Shown: one piece after another, positions 1 through 7,306 of the stretch
How the letters are laid out: the number at the start of each line of letters is the position of its first letter
How positions within the stretch are numbered: position 1 is the first letter of the stretch
Assembly (NCBI RefSeq): GCF_014649855.1
Contig: NZ_BMTV01000035.1
Span: 1-64,000 of the forward strand
Reading direction: 5' to 3'
Origin: Streptomyces roseolus
Lineage (GTDB): Bacteria; Actinomycetota; Actinomycetes; Streptomycetales; Streptomycetaceae
Length of the DNA: 64,000 nt
The notes under the pieces: model-generated
The model's database searches: none
Told to the model about the DNA's origin: nothing
Seen by the model: the letters and a program-made list of their open reading frames with translations, nothing else
Position numbers and translations under genes: made by a program

Positions 1-1
1 C

Positions 2-46
2 GTTCGTCAGATCCCCACGTCCCACAGGACGTGATCATCAACGAAC
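2..46. repeat. Nested inverted repeat at left edge
   Basis: Two nested stems are visible: GTTCGT (2-7) with ACGAAC (41-46), and inside it ACGTCC (17-22) with GGACGT (27-32) around a CACA loop. It could be the terminator of a gene lying off the window or the end of a mobile element. Nothing inside the window decides between these. Confidence 0.35.
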
Positions 47-399
47 AAGATCCACTTTCGCAACAGACCCTAGCCGGCGCCCATCGAGGCGGCGCACTGC
101 TACGATCCCCACTCCTCGGGGACGGCTCCTGGCTGACGGAAGCCCCGCCCGCCACCTCTGGCGGCCCGACCGGCGGGCAGGTGAGGCCCGACGGTCCGGA
201 TGGTGCTCCAGGGCGCGGCGGGGGTGCGCCGTCACGCGATGCCGGCTCCCGTCGAGGTTCTCCAGAAGGGGCGTTCCGTCCTCGCGAAGAAGGACACGGG
301 TCCCCTCGGCGTTCGCCCAGCCGCCGGCTGCCTCGGCCGCCGTGGCGTCGGGGCGGGCGCGCCGCTGTCGCGTCCGGGGCCCGGCGGCCCGGCGGGGAC
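47..399. other. Intergenic stretch with no gene recognised
   Basis: No open frame here has a recognisable family, a ribosome-binding site or a convincing start. A short minus-strand frame around 235-330 reads like protein but has no supportable start. The stretch lies downstream of the cobW-family gene and its terminator and is probably spacer or remnant DNA. Confidence 0.4.
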
Positions 400-440
400 C
401 GGGTCGGACGGTGCCGTGGCTGCGACCACCGTCCGACCCG
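400..440 (-). terminator. Terminator of rpmF-cobW operon
   Basis: A perfect 14-bp stem (400-413 with 427-440, core GGGTCGGACGGTG) with a 13-nt loop lies 20 nt past the stop of the minus-strand cobW gene. There is no U-tract, as is common for hairpins in high-GC actinobacteria. Confidence 0.6.
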
Positions 441-460
441 GATTCTTCCGGCCTGACGCG

Positions 461-1663
461 TCAGGCCACGTATGCGTGCCCGCGCCCGGCCTCGTGGCCG
501 TGCTCGCCTCCGAGTTCGTGCGCGCAGGCGTCGTCGATGCCGTACGTCTCCCATTCCGGGAAGTCGTCCTCGGCGGGTACGGGTTCGCCCGGGGCCAGCA
601 GGCAGGCGTCCAGTGCGGCACGCAGGGGCTCGGGGCGCAGGCCGGTGCCGATGAAGACCAGTTCCTGGCCCTGCGTGGTCTCCGGGCCGCCGGCGCCGGC
701 GGGTTCGAACCGGGCGACGGCGCCGGCCTGTGACCAGAGGCCGGTCACGCGGGGGCGGCTGGCGAGCCGGAAGAAGCCCTTGGACCGGAGGATCCTCCCG
801 TACGCGCCGCTGTCCAGGCCCTCGGTGACCAGGGTCCACAGCCGCCCGGGATGGAAGGCGCGATCGGCGCGGAAGACCAGGGAGGAGATGCCGTACTCCT
901 CCGTCTCCGGCACGTGGTCGCCGTTGAGCTCCTTCACCCACCCCGGGGCCTGCTGGGCCCGCTCGACGTCGAACAGCCTCGTGCCCAGGACGTGCCGGAG
1001 GGGCACCCGTCCGCGTACGGCGGGCACGACGCGCGCCTCCGGGTTGAGCCGGGACAGAGCCGCCCGGAGCCGGCGGGCCTCGTCGGGGTCGACCAGGTCG
1101 AGCTTGTTGAGGACGATGACGTCGGCGAACTCGACCTGGTCCACCAGGAGATCGCTGACGGTGCGCTCGTCGTCCTCGTACGGCGCGAGGCCGCGGGCCG
1201 CGAGTTCCTCGCCTCCGTCGAGCTCCCGGAGGAAGTTCGCGGCGTCCACGACGGTCGCCATGGTGTCGAGCCGGGCCAGGTCGCCGAGGGTGGCGCCGTC
1301 GTCCCGGGGGAACGAGAAGGTCGCGGCGACCGGCATCGGCTCGGAGATGCCGCTGGACTCGATGAGCAGGTAGTCGAACCGCCCTTCGCGCGCGAGCCGT
1401 TCGACCTCCTCCAGCAGGTCGTCGCGCAAGGTGCAGCAGATGCACCCGTTGGTCATCTCGACCAGGCGCTCCTCGGTCCGGGAGAGCGCCGCCTCACCGC
1501 CCCGGACGAGCGCGGCGTCGATGTTGACCTCGCTCATGTCGTTGACGATCACCGCGACCCGAAGGCCTTCGCGATTGGCCAGCACATGGTTGAGCAGGGT
1601 CGTCTTCCCCGCCCCGAGGAACCCGGACAGCACCGTCACCGGCAGACGTTCGTAGGAGGACAA
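461..1663 (-). CDS. CobW/COG0523 GTP-dependent metal chaperone
   Basis: This 400-aa protein is a G3E-family GTPase of the CobW/ZNG/YeiR type, thought to deliver zinc to client proteins in the cytosol when zinc is scarce. Visible motifs are the P-loop GFLGAGKT at residues 14-21, the metal-binding CxCC motif (GCICC, Cys74/76/77), the ESSG switch motif, NKLD for guanine recognition near residue 190, a CobW C-terminal domain, and a His-rich tail (EHGHEAGRGH). The start is TTG at 1663, four nucleotides after the rpmF stop. It gives the usual family N-terminus RLPVTVLSGF, and I see no better start upstream. Co-transcription with the cysteine-free bL32 gene behind a Zur-like box supports a zinc role. 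Zinc as substrate is inferred from context, since the family also includes cobalt and nitrile hydratase chaperones. Confidence 0.9.
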   Translation of the reverse strand: MSSYERLPVTVLSGFLGAGKTTLLNHVLANREGLRVAVIVNDMSEVNIDAALVRGGEAALSRTEERLVEMTNGCICCTLRDDLLEEVERLAREGRFDYLLIESSGISEPMPVAATFSFPRDDGATLGDLARLDTMATVVDAANFLRELDGGEELAARGLAPYEDDERTVSDLLVDQVEFADVIVLNKLDLVDPDEARRLRAALSRLNPEARVVPAVRGRVPLRHVLGTRLFDVERAQQAPGWVKELNGDHVPETEEYGISSLVFRADRAFHPGRLWTLVTEGLDSGAYGRILRSKGFFRLASRPRVTGLWSQAGAVARFEPAGAGGPETTQGQELVFIGTGLRPEPLRAALDACLLAPGEPVPAEDDFPEWETYGIDDACAHELGGEHGHEAGRGHAYVA

Positions 1664-1667
1664 CTGC

Positions 1668-1838
1668 TCAGCCCTCGGGGCGGACGAGGCCGCGCTCGTA
1701 CGCCTTCACCAGTCGCTGCGGCACCTGGTGGACGACGCCGTCGACGGTGACGGCCACCAGCTGCGGCACGCTGGCCTTCCACTGGGCGCGGCGGTGGCGG
1801 GTGTTGCTGCGGGACGTCTTCCGCTTCGGGACGGCCAT
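1668..1838 (-). CDS. rpmF: Ribosomal protein bL32, cysteine-free paralogue
   Basis: This 56-aa protein begins MAVPKRKTSRSNTRHRRAQW, the bL32 signature. It has no cysteines, so the zinc ribbon of the standard form is missing. Such C-minus paralogues replace zinc-containing copies in 50S subunits during zinc starvation and so release zinc. The ATG at 1838 has a GAGGAG ribosome-binding site and a leader of about 35 nt from the predicted promoter. It is followed closely by the CobW-family gene. Confidence 0.95.
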   Translation of the reverse strand: MAVPKRKTSRSNTRHRRAQWKASVPQLVAVTVDGVVHQVPQRLVKAYERGLVRPEG

Positions 1839-1879
1839 CGGGGCTCCTCGGTCTCGGTGGGGGAGGGTGACGCGCCGAG

Positions 1880-1907
1880 GCTATATGAAAACGGTACTCA
1901 TTATCAA
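1880..1907 (-). promoter_or_regulatory. rpmF promoter with Zur-like box in spacer
   Basis: On the minus strand TTGATA (-35, 1907-1902) and TATAGC (-10, 1885-1880) are 16 bp apart. The spacer is almost entirely the 7-1-7 element TGAAAACGGTACTCA (1886-1900 on the plus strand), whose half sites TGAAAAC and TGAGTAC agree at five of seven positions. It resembles the Zur boxes known from Streptomyces (TGAAAA...TTTCA type). A repressor bound here would block RNA polymerase directly. The rest of the 330-nt gap up to rpsN holds only the rpsN terminator. Confidence 0.75.
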
Positions 1908-2129
1908 TTGGGGGGATCCCGCGTGGTCCCGCGCGTTCTTGCGCCGAGGGGGACGGCGAGGCGCCGACGGTCGTCGGCGGGCGCGGTGCCGCGCGGCGTG
2001 TCGTCGGGTCTCGGTCGCCGGGAAGGTCCGTGACGCATTCCGCCGGCGGCGCGGGTCCGGGCCGGAGCTCGAACCTCCGGGCCCGCGAAGGCGGGACGCC
2101 CGTGCCGTCGCCCGGCGGACCGCGTGCGC

Positions 2130-2160
2130 GTGCCCCCGCCGGGAGGTCCGGCGGGGGCAC
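2130..2160 (-). terminator. Terminator of rpmB-rpsN operon
   Basis: A perfect 13-bp stem (GTGCCCCCGCCGG at 2130-2142 with its complement at 2148-2160) with a GAGGT loop lies just past the rpsN stop codon. Confidence 0.65.
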
Positions 2161-2168
2161 GGCCGGGT

Positions 2169-2474
2169 TCACCAGGAGGACTTGGTCACTCCGGGCAGGT
2201 GGCCCGCGTGGGCCTGCTGGCGGGTTCGGACGCGGGAGAGGCCGAACTTGCGGAGGTAGCCGCGGGGGCGCCCGTCGACGCTGTCGCGGTTGCGTACGCG
2301 GGTGGCGCTGGCGTCGCGCGGCTGGCGCCGCAGTTCGGCCTGGGCCGCGTCGCGTTCGGCGGGGGTGGACGTGGGGCGGCGGATGATCTCCTTGAGCTCG
2401 GCCCGCCGGGCGGCGTACCGCTCGACGACCTCCTTGCGCTTCTCGTTCCGTGCGATCTTGCTCTTCTTCGCCAT
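2169..2474 (-). CDS. rpsN: Ribosomal protein uS14, cysteine-free paralogue
   Basis: This 101-aa long-form uS14 (MAKKSKIARNEKR...) ends with the conserved GRPRGYLRKFGLSR block and a KSSW tail. It lacks the CxxC pairs of the short zinc-binding uS14, so it is the zinc-independent form. Its ATG overlaps the rpmB stop (TGATG), indicating translational coupling. The adjacent bL28 and bL33 genes fit one zinc-starvation regulon. Confidence 0.95.
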   Translation of the reverse strand: MAKKSKIARNEKRKEVVERYAARRAELKEIIRRPTSTPAERDAAQAELRRQPRDASATRVRNRDSVDGRPRGYLRKFGLSRVRTRQQAHAGHLPGVTKSSW

Positions 2475-2710
2475 CAGACCTTCCCTCCCCGCGCCCGGAT
2501 CCGGGCCACGGCGGCCTCGATGCCGATCGCGTCCACCGTCTTGATCGCCTTCGCGCTCAGGGTGAGGCGGACGTGCCGCCCCTCGCTGGGCAGCCAGTAG
2601 CGCTTGCGCTGGATGTTGGGGTCGAAGCGGCGCGAGGTGCGCCGGTGCGAGTGGGAGATGGTGTTGCCGAAACCGGGCTTCGCGCCGGTCAGCTGGCAGT
2701 GGGCCGACAT
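2474..2710 (-). CDS. rpmB: Ribosomal protein bL28, cysteine-free type
   Basis: This 78-aa protein has the bL28 signature: GAKPGFGN, SHSHRRTSRRFDPN, then KRYWLPSE and LTLSAKAIKT. Only one cysteine (Cys5) remains, so the zinc ribbon cannot form. The ATG at 2710 is chosen because MSAHCQLTG is the family N-terminus. It is transcribed divergently from rpmG across a shared Zur-like box and is coupled to rpsN downstream. Confidence 0.95.
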   Translation of the reverse strand: MSAHCQLTGAKPGFGNTISHSHRRTSRRFDPNIQRKRYWLPSEGRHVRLTLSAKAIKTVDAIGIEAAVARIRARGGKV

Positions 2711-2742
2711 GGATGTCGCCGCCTTTCTCCGAAGAGGAATGT

Positions 2743-2770
2743 TTGGAAATGAAAACCGTTCCCATATACT
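2743..2770 (+). promoter_or_regulatory. Zur-like box and leaderless rpmG promoter
   Basis: TTGGAA (-35, 2743-2748) and TATACT (-10, 2765-2770) are 16 bp apart. The spacer holds TGAAAACCGTTCCCA (2750-2764), a 7-1-7 element with five of seven half-site agreement, closely like the box upstream of rpmF. The rpmG ATG begins seven nucleotides after the -10, where transcription should start, so the mRNA would be leaderless. The box also lies in the upstream region of divergent rpmB, for which I see no clear core promoter. Confidence 0.75.
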
Positions 2771-2776
2771 AGCCCC

Positions 2777-2941
2777 ATGGCGCGCAACGAGATCCGCCCG
2801 GTCATCAAGCTCCGCTCCACCGCCGGTACCGGCTTCACCTACGTCACCCGCAAGAACCGCCGGAACGACCCCGACCGGCTCGTCCTGCGCAAGTACGACC
2901 CCGTGGCCCGGCGGCACGTCGACTTCCGAGAGGACCGCTGA
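2777..2941 (+). CDS. rpmG: Ribosomal protein bL33, cysteine-free paralogue
   Basis: This 54-aa protein (MARNEIRPVIKLRSTAGTGF...) carries the bL33 motifs YVTRKNRRN and LRKYDPVARRHV with no cysteine, unlike the zinc-binding form. It is the first gene of the operon rpmG-rpmE-cobW paralogue-rpsR. No ribosome-binding site is possible if transcription starts at the ATG, as the promoter spacing predicts. Confidence 0.95.
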   Translation: MARNEIRPVIKLRSTAGTGFTYVTRKNRRNDPDRLVLRKYDPVARRHVDFREDR

Positions 2942-3013
2942 AGCCGCGACGACAACCCCGTCCACCCCGCCTCCGACTCCGCACCCCATCCCCATCCCCG
3001 AAAGGTTTCTGCC

Positions 3014-3262
3014 GTGAAGCCCGGAATCCACCCCGCCTACGGTCCCGTCGTCTTCCGCGACTCCGCCTCCGGCACCGCGTTCCTCACCCGGTCGACGATG
3101 AGCAGCGACAAGACGGTCGAGTGGGAGGACGGCAACGTCTACCCGCTCGTCGACGTCGAGATCTCCTCCGCGAGCCACCCCTTCTACACCGGCACCGCCC
3201 GCGTCCTCGACACCGCCGGCCGCGTCGAGCGCTTCGAGCGTCGCTACGGAAGCGGCCGATGA
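3014..3262 (+). CDS. rpmE: Ribosomal protein bL31 type B (zinc-independent)
   Basis: This 82-aa type B bL31 begins MKPGIHPAYGPVVFRD and contains WEDGNVYPLVDVEISSASHPFYTG-like blocks split over its length. It has no CxxC motif, so it is the zinc-independent version that displaces zinc-bound bL31. The GTG start follows GAAAGG. Its stop overlaps the next start (ATGA). Confidence 0.95.
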   Translation: MKPGIHPAYGPVVFRDSASGTAFLTRSTMSSDKTVEWEDGNVYPLVDVEISSASHPFYTGTARVLDTAGRVERFERRYGSGR

Positions 3263-4458
3263 GCACGGGGAACACGGGGCACACGGGAAGCGCGGGCGGC
3301 ACGGGGAAGACGGGTGGTGAACTGCCCGTCGTGGTCGTCGCCGGCCTCCACTCGGAGGCCAGGCGGGAGGTCGTCGACCAGCTCCTGCGGACCGTCCCCG
3401 GGAGCGTCGCGCTCCACCACGACCTGTCCGACGCTCCCGGCGGGACCGTCCTCCGGCTCGTCCGCGACGCCACCGGCACCCTGTCCCGGGGCGAGACGCC
3501 GCTCGTCGACGACTGCGCCTGCTGTGCGCTGCGCGAGGACCTGGTCCCGGAGCTGGAGCGGCTGGCGGACGGCGGGCTGACCCGGCTCGCCGTCGTGGAA
3601 CTGTGGGACTCCGTGGAACCCAAGGCCATGGCGGAGGTCATCGCCGCGCACGGCCGCGGCCGGCTCGCCCTCACCGGCGTCATCACCGCCGTGGACCCGG
3701 CGCTCGTCCTGCCGTACCTCGGCAACGGCGACGACCTCGCCGAGGCCGGCCTCGCGGCCGCGCCCACGGACCGGCGGACCGTCGCCGACACCTGGGCGCG
3801 GCAGCTCGAGTACGCCCCGGTCCTCGCCGTCGTCGACAACGACGAGGCCGACGACGAGGACCGCGCCCTGCTCGCCCAGCTGCACCCCACCGCCCGCCAG
3901 GTGCCGGCGGCCTCCACCGAGCTGGCCCGGGCCGCGTTCGCGGGCTTCGACGTCGAGGCCGCCGCGGCCGCCCAGCACCCCGCGTGCGCGCTCCTTCCCC
4001 AGGAAGCCGACGAGGCCGGCGTCACCACGCTCGTCTGGCACCGGCGCAGGCCGTTCCACCCCGAGCGCCTCTACCGGGCCCTCGAGGACCTGTGCTGCGC
4101 CGCCGCCCGCAGCCGCGGCCGGTTCTGGCTCGCCGACCGCCCCGACACCCTGCTCGCCTGGGACGCGGCCGGCGGCGCGCTCTGCGTCGAGAACGCCGGC
4201 CCGTGGCTGGCGTCCCTGCCGGACGCGGCCTGGGAGCTGATCCCTCCCGTGCGCCGGGCGGCGGCCGCGCTCGACTGGCACCCCGAACACGGCGACTGCT
4301 GCCAGCACCTCGTCTTCACCTCGCCCGGCCTCGACCGCGACGGACTCGAACGGCTCCTCGAATCCTGTCTTCTGACGGACGCCGAGTACGCGGCCGGGCC
4401 CGATGCCTGGAAGCACCTGCCCGCCGCGTTCGACTCCCTCCTCGACACCGCCGCCTGA
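3259..4458 (+). CDS. CobW-family protein with degenerate P-loop
   Basis: This 399-aa protein keeps the COG0523 framework: a DCACC metal motif (Cys86/88/89), a second CC pair near residue 279, and a typical C-terminal CobW domain (SPGLDRDGLERLLESCLLT). Two nucleotide-binding motifs are lost. The P-loop position reads GLHSEARRE (residues 29-37) instead of GxxGxGKT, and the NKxD position reads DNDEADD. It is therefore unlikely to hydrolyse GTP like its neighbour at 461-1663. The residues before residue 21 are a low-complexity Gly/Thr stretch. The gene starts inside the rpmE stop and precedes rpsR, so it belongs to the zinc-starvation operon. A role as zinc buffer or scaffold is inference. Confidence 0.85.
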   Translation: MSTGNTGHTGSAGGTGKTGGELPVVVVAGLHSEARREVVDQLLRTVPGSVALHHDLSDAPGGTVLRLVRDATGTLSRGETPLVDDCACCALREDLVPELERLADGGLTRLAVVELWDSVEPKAMAEVIAAHGRGRLALTGVITAVDPALVLPYLGNGDDLAEAGLAAAPTDRRTVADTWARQLEYAPVLAVVDNDEADDEDRALLAQLHPTARQVPAASTELARAAFAGFDVEAAAAAQHPACALLPQEADEAGVTTLVWHRRRPFHPERLYRALEDLCCAAARSRGRFWLADRPDTLLAWDAAGGALCVENAGPWLASLPDAAWELIPPVRRAAAALDWHPEHGDCCQHLVFTSPGLDRDGLERLLESCLLTDAEYAAGPDAWKHLPAAFDSLLDTAA

Positions 4459-4531
4459 CCGCCGACCCGCGGGAACCCCCGACTTCCCGCACCCACCGGA
4501 CACCCCACCCGACATCCCAGGAGACGCCGCC

Positions 4532-4768
4532 ATGGCTCGACGCCAGGACCCCCGCAAGCCCGTGAAGTCCCGCCCCAATCCGCTCGACGCGGCCGGGGTC
4601 ACGTACATCGACTACAAGGACACCGACCTGCTGCGCACGTTCATCTCCGACCGCGGCAAGATCCGCAGCCGCCGCGTCACCCGCGTGACCGCCCAGCAGC
4701 AGCGCGCCCTCGCCACCGCCATCAAGAACGCCCGCGAGATGGCCCTGCTGCCGTACTCCAGCCGCTGA
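4532..4768 (+). CDS. rpsR: Ribosomal protein uS18, cysteine-free paralogue
   Basis: This 78-aa protein has the uS18 blocks YIDYKDTDLLRTFIS, GKI and RVTAQQQRALATAIK, ending ALLPYSSR. The N-terminal cysteine motif of the zinc-binding form is absent. The ATG is preceded by CAGGAGA. It is the last gene of the rpmG operon, 73 nt after the CobW paralogue. Confidence 0.95.
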   Translation: MARRQDPRKPVKSRPNPLDAAGVTYIDYKDTDLLRTFISDRGKIRSRRVTRVTAQQQRALATAIKNAREMALLPYSSR

Positions 4769-4877
4769 CGAACCCGGCCGGGGGACGCCCGGGCGCGACG
4801 CGCCACCGCGAGCCCGCGTCCCGGGAGCGGGGCTCGGCGCGGCAGGCCCGCGACCACGGCAACGCCGAGGCGTCCGT

Positions 4878-4919
4878 GGGCGGGACGGTCCGTGAGGGGC
4901 GTGGCGGACCGTCCCGCCC
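4878..4919 (+). terminator. Terminator after rpsR
   Basis: A perfect 15-bp stem (GGGCGGGACGGTCCG at 4878-4892 with 4905-4919) and 12-nt loop lie about 110 nt past rpsR. It could also serve the minus-strand remnant next to it. Confidence 0.5.
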
Positions 4920-4977
4920 CCGGCTCGCCGCGCCCGGCACGGCGTTGCCGCTGCCGCTCCCGTACGGGACCCGACCC

Positions 4978-5254
4978 CGCACCGCCCGGTCGTCCCTCAG
5001 CCCGGCGTCCGTCAGTCGCACCACGCGCCTGTCGCCGGTGTGGATCAGCCACGACTCCTCGACCGCGTGCCGGAAGACGGCAGCTCCCAAGCCGCCCGCC
5101 AGGTGGATGCGTTGCTCGCTCCAGTCGACGCAGGTGCGGACGTGCGGACGCGCGGGCGCGGGCCGGTGGGCTCGTCGGCGATCCCCGGCTTCCTCAGCCA
5201 GGCGGCGCCGTCGGCGGTGAGGGCGGGGCCGTGGTCCCAGGAGAGCAGGCCCCC
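4978..5254 (-). pseudogene. Decayed ArsR-family regulator, C-terminal fragment
   Basis: Two adjacent reading frames each hold part of a known Streptomyces ArsR-type winged-helix C-terminus. The upstream part reads LSWDHGPALTADGAAWLRK, and after a frame change the downstream part reads CVDWSEQRIHLAGGLGAAV followed by a wing-like VVRLTDAGL. In intact relatives the second block (C-DW-ERRPHL-GALGAAL) follows the first directly. The N-terminal DNA-binding part is not found upstream. I read this as a truncated, frameshifted pseudogene. A sequencing error could explain the frameshift but not the missing N-terminus. Confidence 0.5.
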
Positions 5255-5559
5255 GCCGCGACCGCGCCGTTTCCCCGCACGCCGCTTCCGCGCCCTCCTC
5301 CGCTCCGCGTCCCGTGATCAAGTGTGCGACTGCCCGCCGCGTGCCGGCCGCGGCGGGGCGGCCCCGTTCTCGCGGTGTCCCGGCACGTCAGCCCGCCGCC
5401 GCCCCGACGAGCGGCGGGCGCGACGCCCGCGTCCCGTCGCGGACGGCGGTTGTCGCGGTCCGCGGCCGGCGGACAGGGTGGGGGTCTTCGCCGCGACGCC
5501 TCGCGAGGAGCGCGAGGGGCGCGAGGAGGCACACGGAGACGTGACGAGGAAGAGGGGTC

Positions 5560-6531
5560 ATGATGCCGAGCCCGGAGACAGCCAGGCCGCCGTTCGATCC
5601 GGAACTGGAGGCAGTCCTGTCCGTGATCGACGAACAGCTGCCGACCCTGACGCTGGATACCGTCCCGCAGTTCCGGGAGCTGCCGATGGCGGGCGGACTC
5701 ACCGACGGGGAACTGGAGTCGGAGGGGCTCGTACGCCGCGAGGTCACCGTCCCGGGGCACGAGGGCGCGGAGCTGGCCGCGACGGTGATCTCGCGCCGCG
5801 ACCACACCGGACCGGGACCCGGGATCTACCACATCCACGGCGGCGGCATGGTCGTCGGGGACCGGCTGCTCGGCGTGGTCCAGATGCTGCCCTGGATCGT
5901 CGAGCACGACGCGGTCCTCGTCACCGTCGAGTACCGGCTCGCCCCCGAGTCCCCGGACCCGTACCCGGTGGAGGACTGCTACGCGGGTCTCGTCTGGACC
6001 GCGGAGCACGCCGCCGATCTCGGGATCGACCCGGAGCGGATCGTCGTCGCCGGTGCCAGCGCCGGAGGAGGTCTCGCCGCCGGCACCGCCCTGCTGGCCC
6101 GCGACCGCCAGGGGCCGGCGCTGCTGGGCCAGGTGCTGATCTGCCCGATGCTCGACGACCGGGGGCGGACGACCTCGACGTACCAGTACGCCGACGCCGG
6201 CACCTGGAACGGCGACAACAACCGGGTCGGCTGGACCGCGCTCCTCGGCGCACGGCGCGGGACCGAGGACGTCTCCGTCTACGCGGCACCGGCCCGCGCG
6301 ACGGACCTCGCCGGACTGCCGCCCACGTTCGTCGACTGCGGCTCCGCGGAGCTGTTCCGCGACGAGGACGTCGCGTACGCGACGGCCCTGTGGGCGGCAG
6401 GCGTACCGACGGAACTCCACGTGTGGGCCGGCGGCTTCCACGGTTTCGACCTGCTCGCCCCGCACACCGCCGTGTCCCGGGCCGCGACCGCGGCACGCGA
6501 CGACTGGGTGGCGCGCCTGCTCGACTCCTGA
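5560..6531 (+). CDS. HSL-family alpha/beta hydrolase (esterase)
   Basis: This 323-aa cytosolic enzyme belongs to the hormone-sensitive lipase family, which hydrolyses short-chain carboxylic esters. The oxyanion motif HGGG is at residues 93-96, the nucleophile elbow GASAG centres on Ser167, and the catalytic His is 294 (GGFHGFD). The acid position of the family motif GxxDxLRDE reads GSAELFRDE here, so Glu264 or nearby Asp268 would serve. No signal peptide is present. ATG at 5560 or 5563 are equally good starts. It appears to be a single-gene unit with a terminator downstream; the substrate is unknown. Confidence 0.88.
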   Translation: MMPSPETARPPFDPELEAVLSVIDEQLPTLTLDTVPQFRELPMAGGLTDGELESEGLVRREVTVPGHEGAELAATVISRRDHTGPGPGIYHIHGGGMVVGDRLLGVVQMLPWIVEHDAVLVTVEYRLAPESPDPYPVEDCYAGLVWTAEHAADLGIDPERIVVAGASAGGGLAAGTALLARDRQGPALLGQVLICPMLDDRGRTTSTYQYADAGTWNGDNNRVGWTALLGARRGTEDVSVYAAPARATDLAGLPPTFVDCGSAELFRDEDVAYATALWAAGVPTELHVWAGGFHGFDLLAPHTAVSRAATAARDDWVARLLDS

Positions 6532-6541
6532 GCCGAGGCCA

Positions 6542-6572
6542 CCGGCGGGGAGCGGGATCCCCTCCCCGCCGG
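6542..6572 (+). terminator. Terminator after esterase gene
   Basis: A perfect 11-bp stem (CCGGCGGGGAG at 6542-6552 with 6562-6572) and 9-nt loop lie 10 nt past the stop codon. Confidence 0.65.
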
Positions 6573-6727
6573 GCGCGCACCCCCGCCCCGGTGACGGTCC
6601 GCGGGCGGGAGAGTGATTTCCGGGGCGCGTGGGCGGGCCACGGCCTTCCGGCGGCTCGGGCTCCCGAGGATGGACTCGATCACGTGTCCGTTCGTACTTC
6701 GTACGAGAAATCGAAGCGAGAGCACGC

Positions 6728-7303
6728 ATGCCGCTCCTTTCCCACGCACCTTCCCACGCCCTCCCGCCCCGCCGACCACGGCGCCCCCTGCGACGAGCCG
6801 CCGGCGCGGCCGTGCTGTCGCTGGTCTCCCTCCTGTCGGTGGCCGCCCCCGCCCACGCGACCGGCGGAGGAGGGGGAGGCCTCGCCCGCTGCGCGCCCTC
6901 GCAGCAGCTGACCGTGCGCCACTGGGCCGCCGACGAGCCGCTGGCCCGGGTCGACGTCGGCATCGTCGCCTGCGCGTGGCGGATGCCGGACGAGTGGACC
7001 GTACGCGCCGACGCCCCCCGTCCCGCCGAGCACCACGGCTTCCGCTGGCGGGTCGACACCGCCGTACGCGACGAGGTCATCGGCGGCACCCACCGGCGCT
7101 TCGGGGTGGACGTCTCCCTCACCCGCTGCGATCCCTTCTCGGACCGGTGCGAGGACGCCCCCGAGGCCTCCTGGACCGTGCGGTACACGCTCATCAAGGA
7201 CGGCGACCTGATCTCGCTCGGCCAGGACGTGGACGGTCCGTGCGCCCGCCCGGGCTGCTCGTACCGGCTCACCGCGGGCGCCGCTCCCGGAACGGAGGCG
7301 TGA
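6728..7303 (+). CDS. Small secreted protein of unknown function
   Basis: This 191-aa product has a twin-arginine-like, Arg-rich N-terminus, a hydrophobic segment (VLSLVSLLSVAAPAHA) and an AxA cleavage site near residue 45. The mature part has several cysteines (ARCAP, IVACAW, TRCDPF, DRCED, PCARPGC) that could form disulfides. I do not recognise the family. It ends four nucleotides before the secreted nuclease gene, so the two are probably one operon. A chaperone, inhibitor or partner for that nuclease is possible but only inferred. ATG at 6728 is chosen because it gives a clean signal peptide. Confidence 0.7.
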   Translation: MPLLSHAPSHALPPRRPRRPLRRAAGAAVLSLVSLLSVAAPAHATGGGGGGLARCAPSQQLTVRHWAADEPLARVDVGIVACAWRMPDEWTVRADAPRPAEHHGFRWRVDTAVRDEVIGGTHRRFGVDVSLTRCDPFSDRCEDAPEASWTVRYTLIKDGDLISLGQDVDGPCARPGCSYRLTAGAAPGTEA

Positions 7304-7306
7304 CGG

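Larger units (their letters stand above)
4769..5559. other. Long spacer with terminator and regulator remnant
   Basis: This 790-nt gap carries the operon terminator at 4878-4919 and a decayed ArsR-type regulator on the minus strand (4978-5254). The remainder has no frame with a recognisable product or start. The esterase gene begins at its right end behind a GAGGAAGAGGGG ribosome-binding region. Confidence 0.5.

Noticed and set aside
230..360. Minus-strand frame reading like a protein (LLREDGTPLLENLDG)
   Set aside because: It has protein-like composition but no supportable start, no recognised family, and lies beside the strong terminator of the opposite-end operon. Could be a remnant, but not enough to call.
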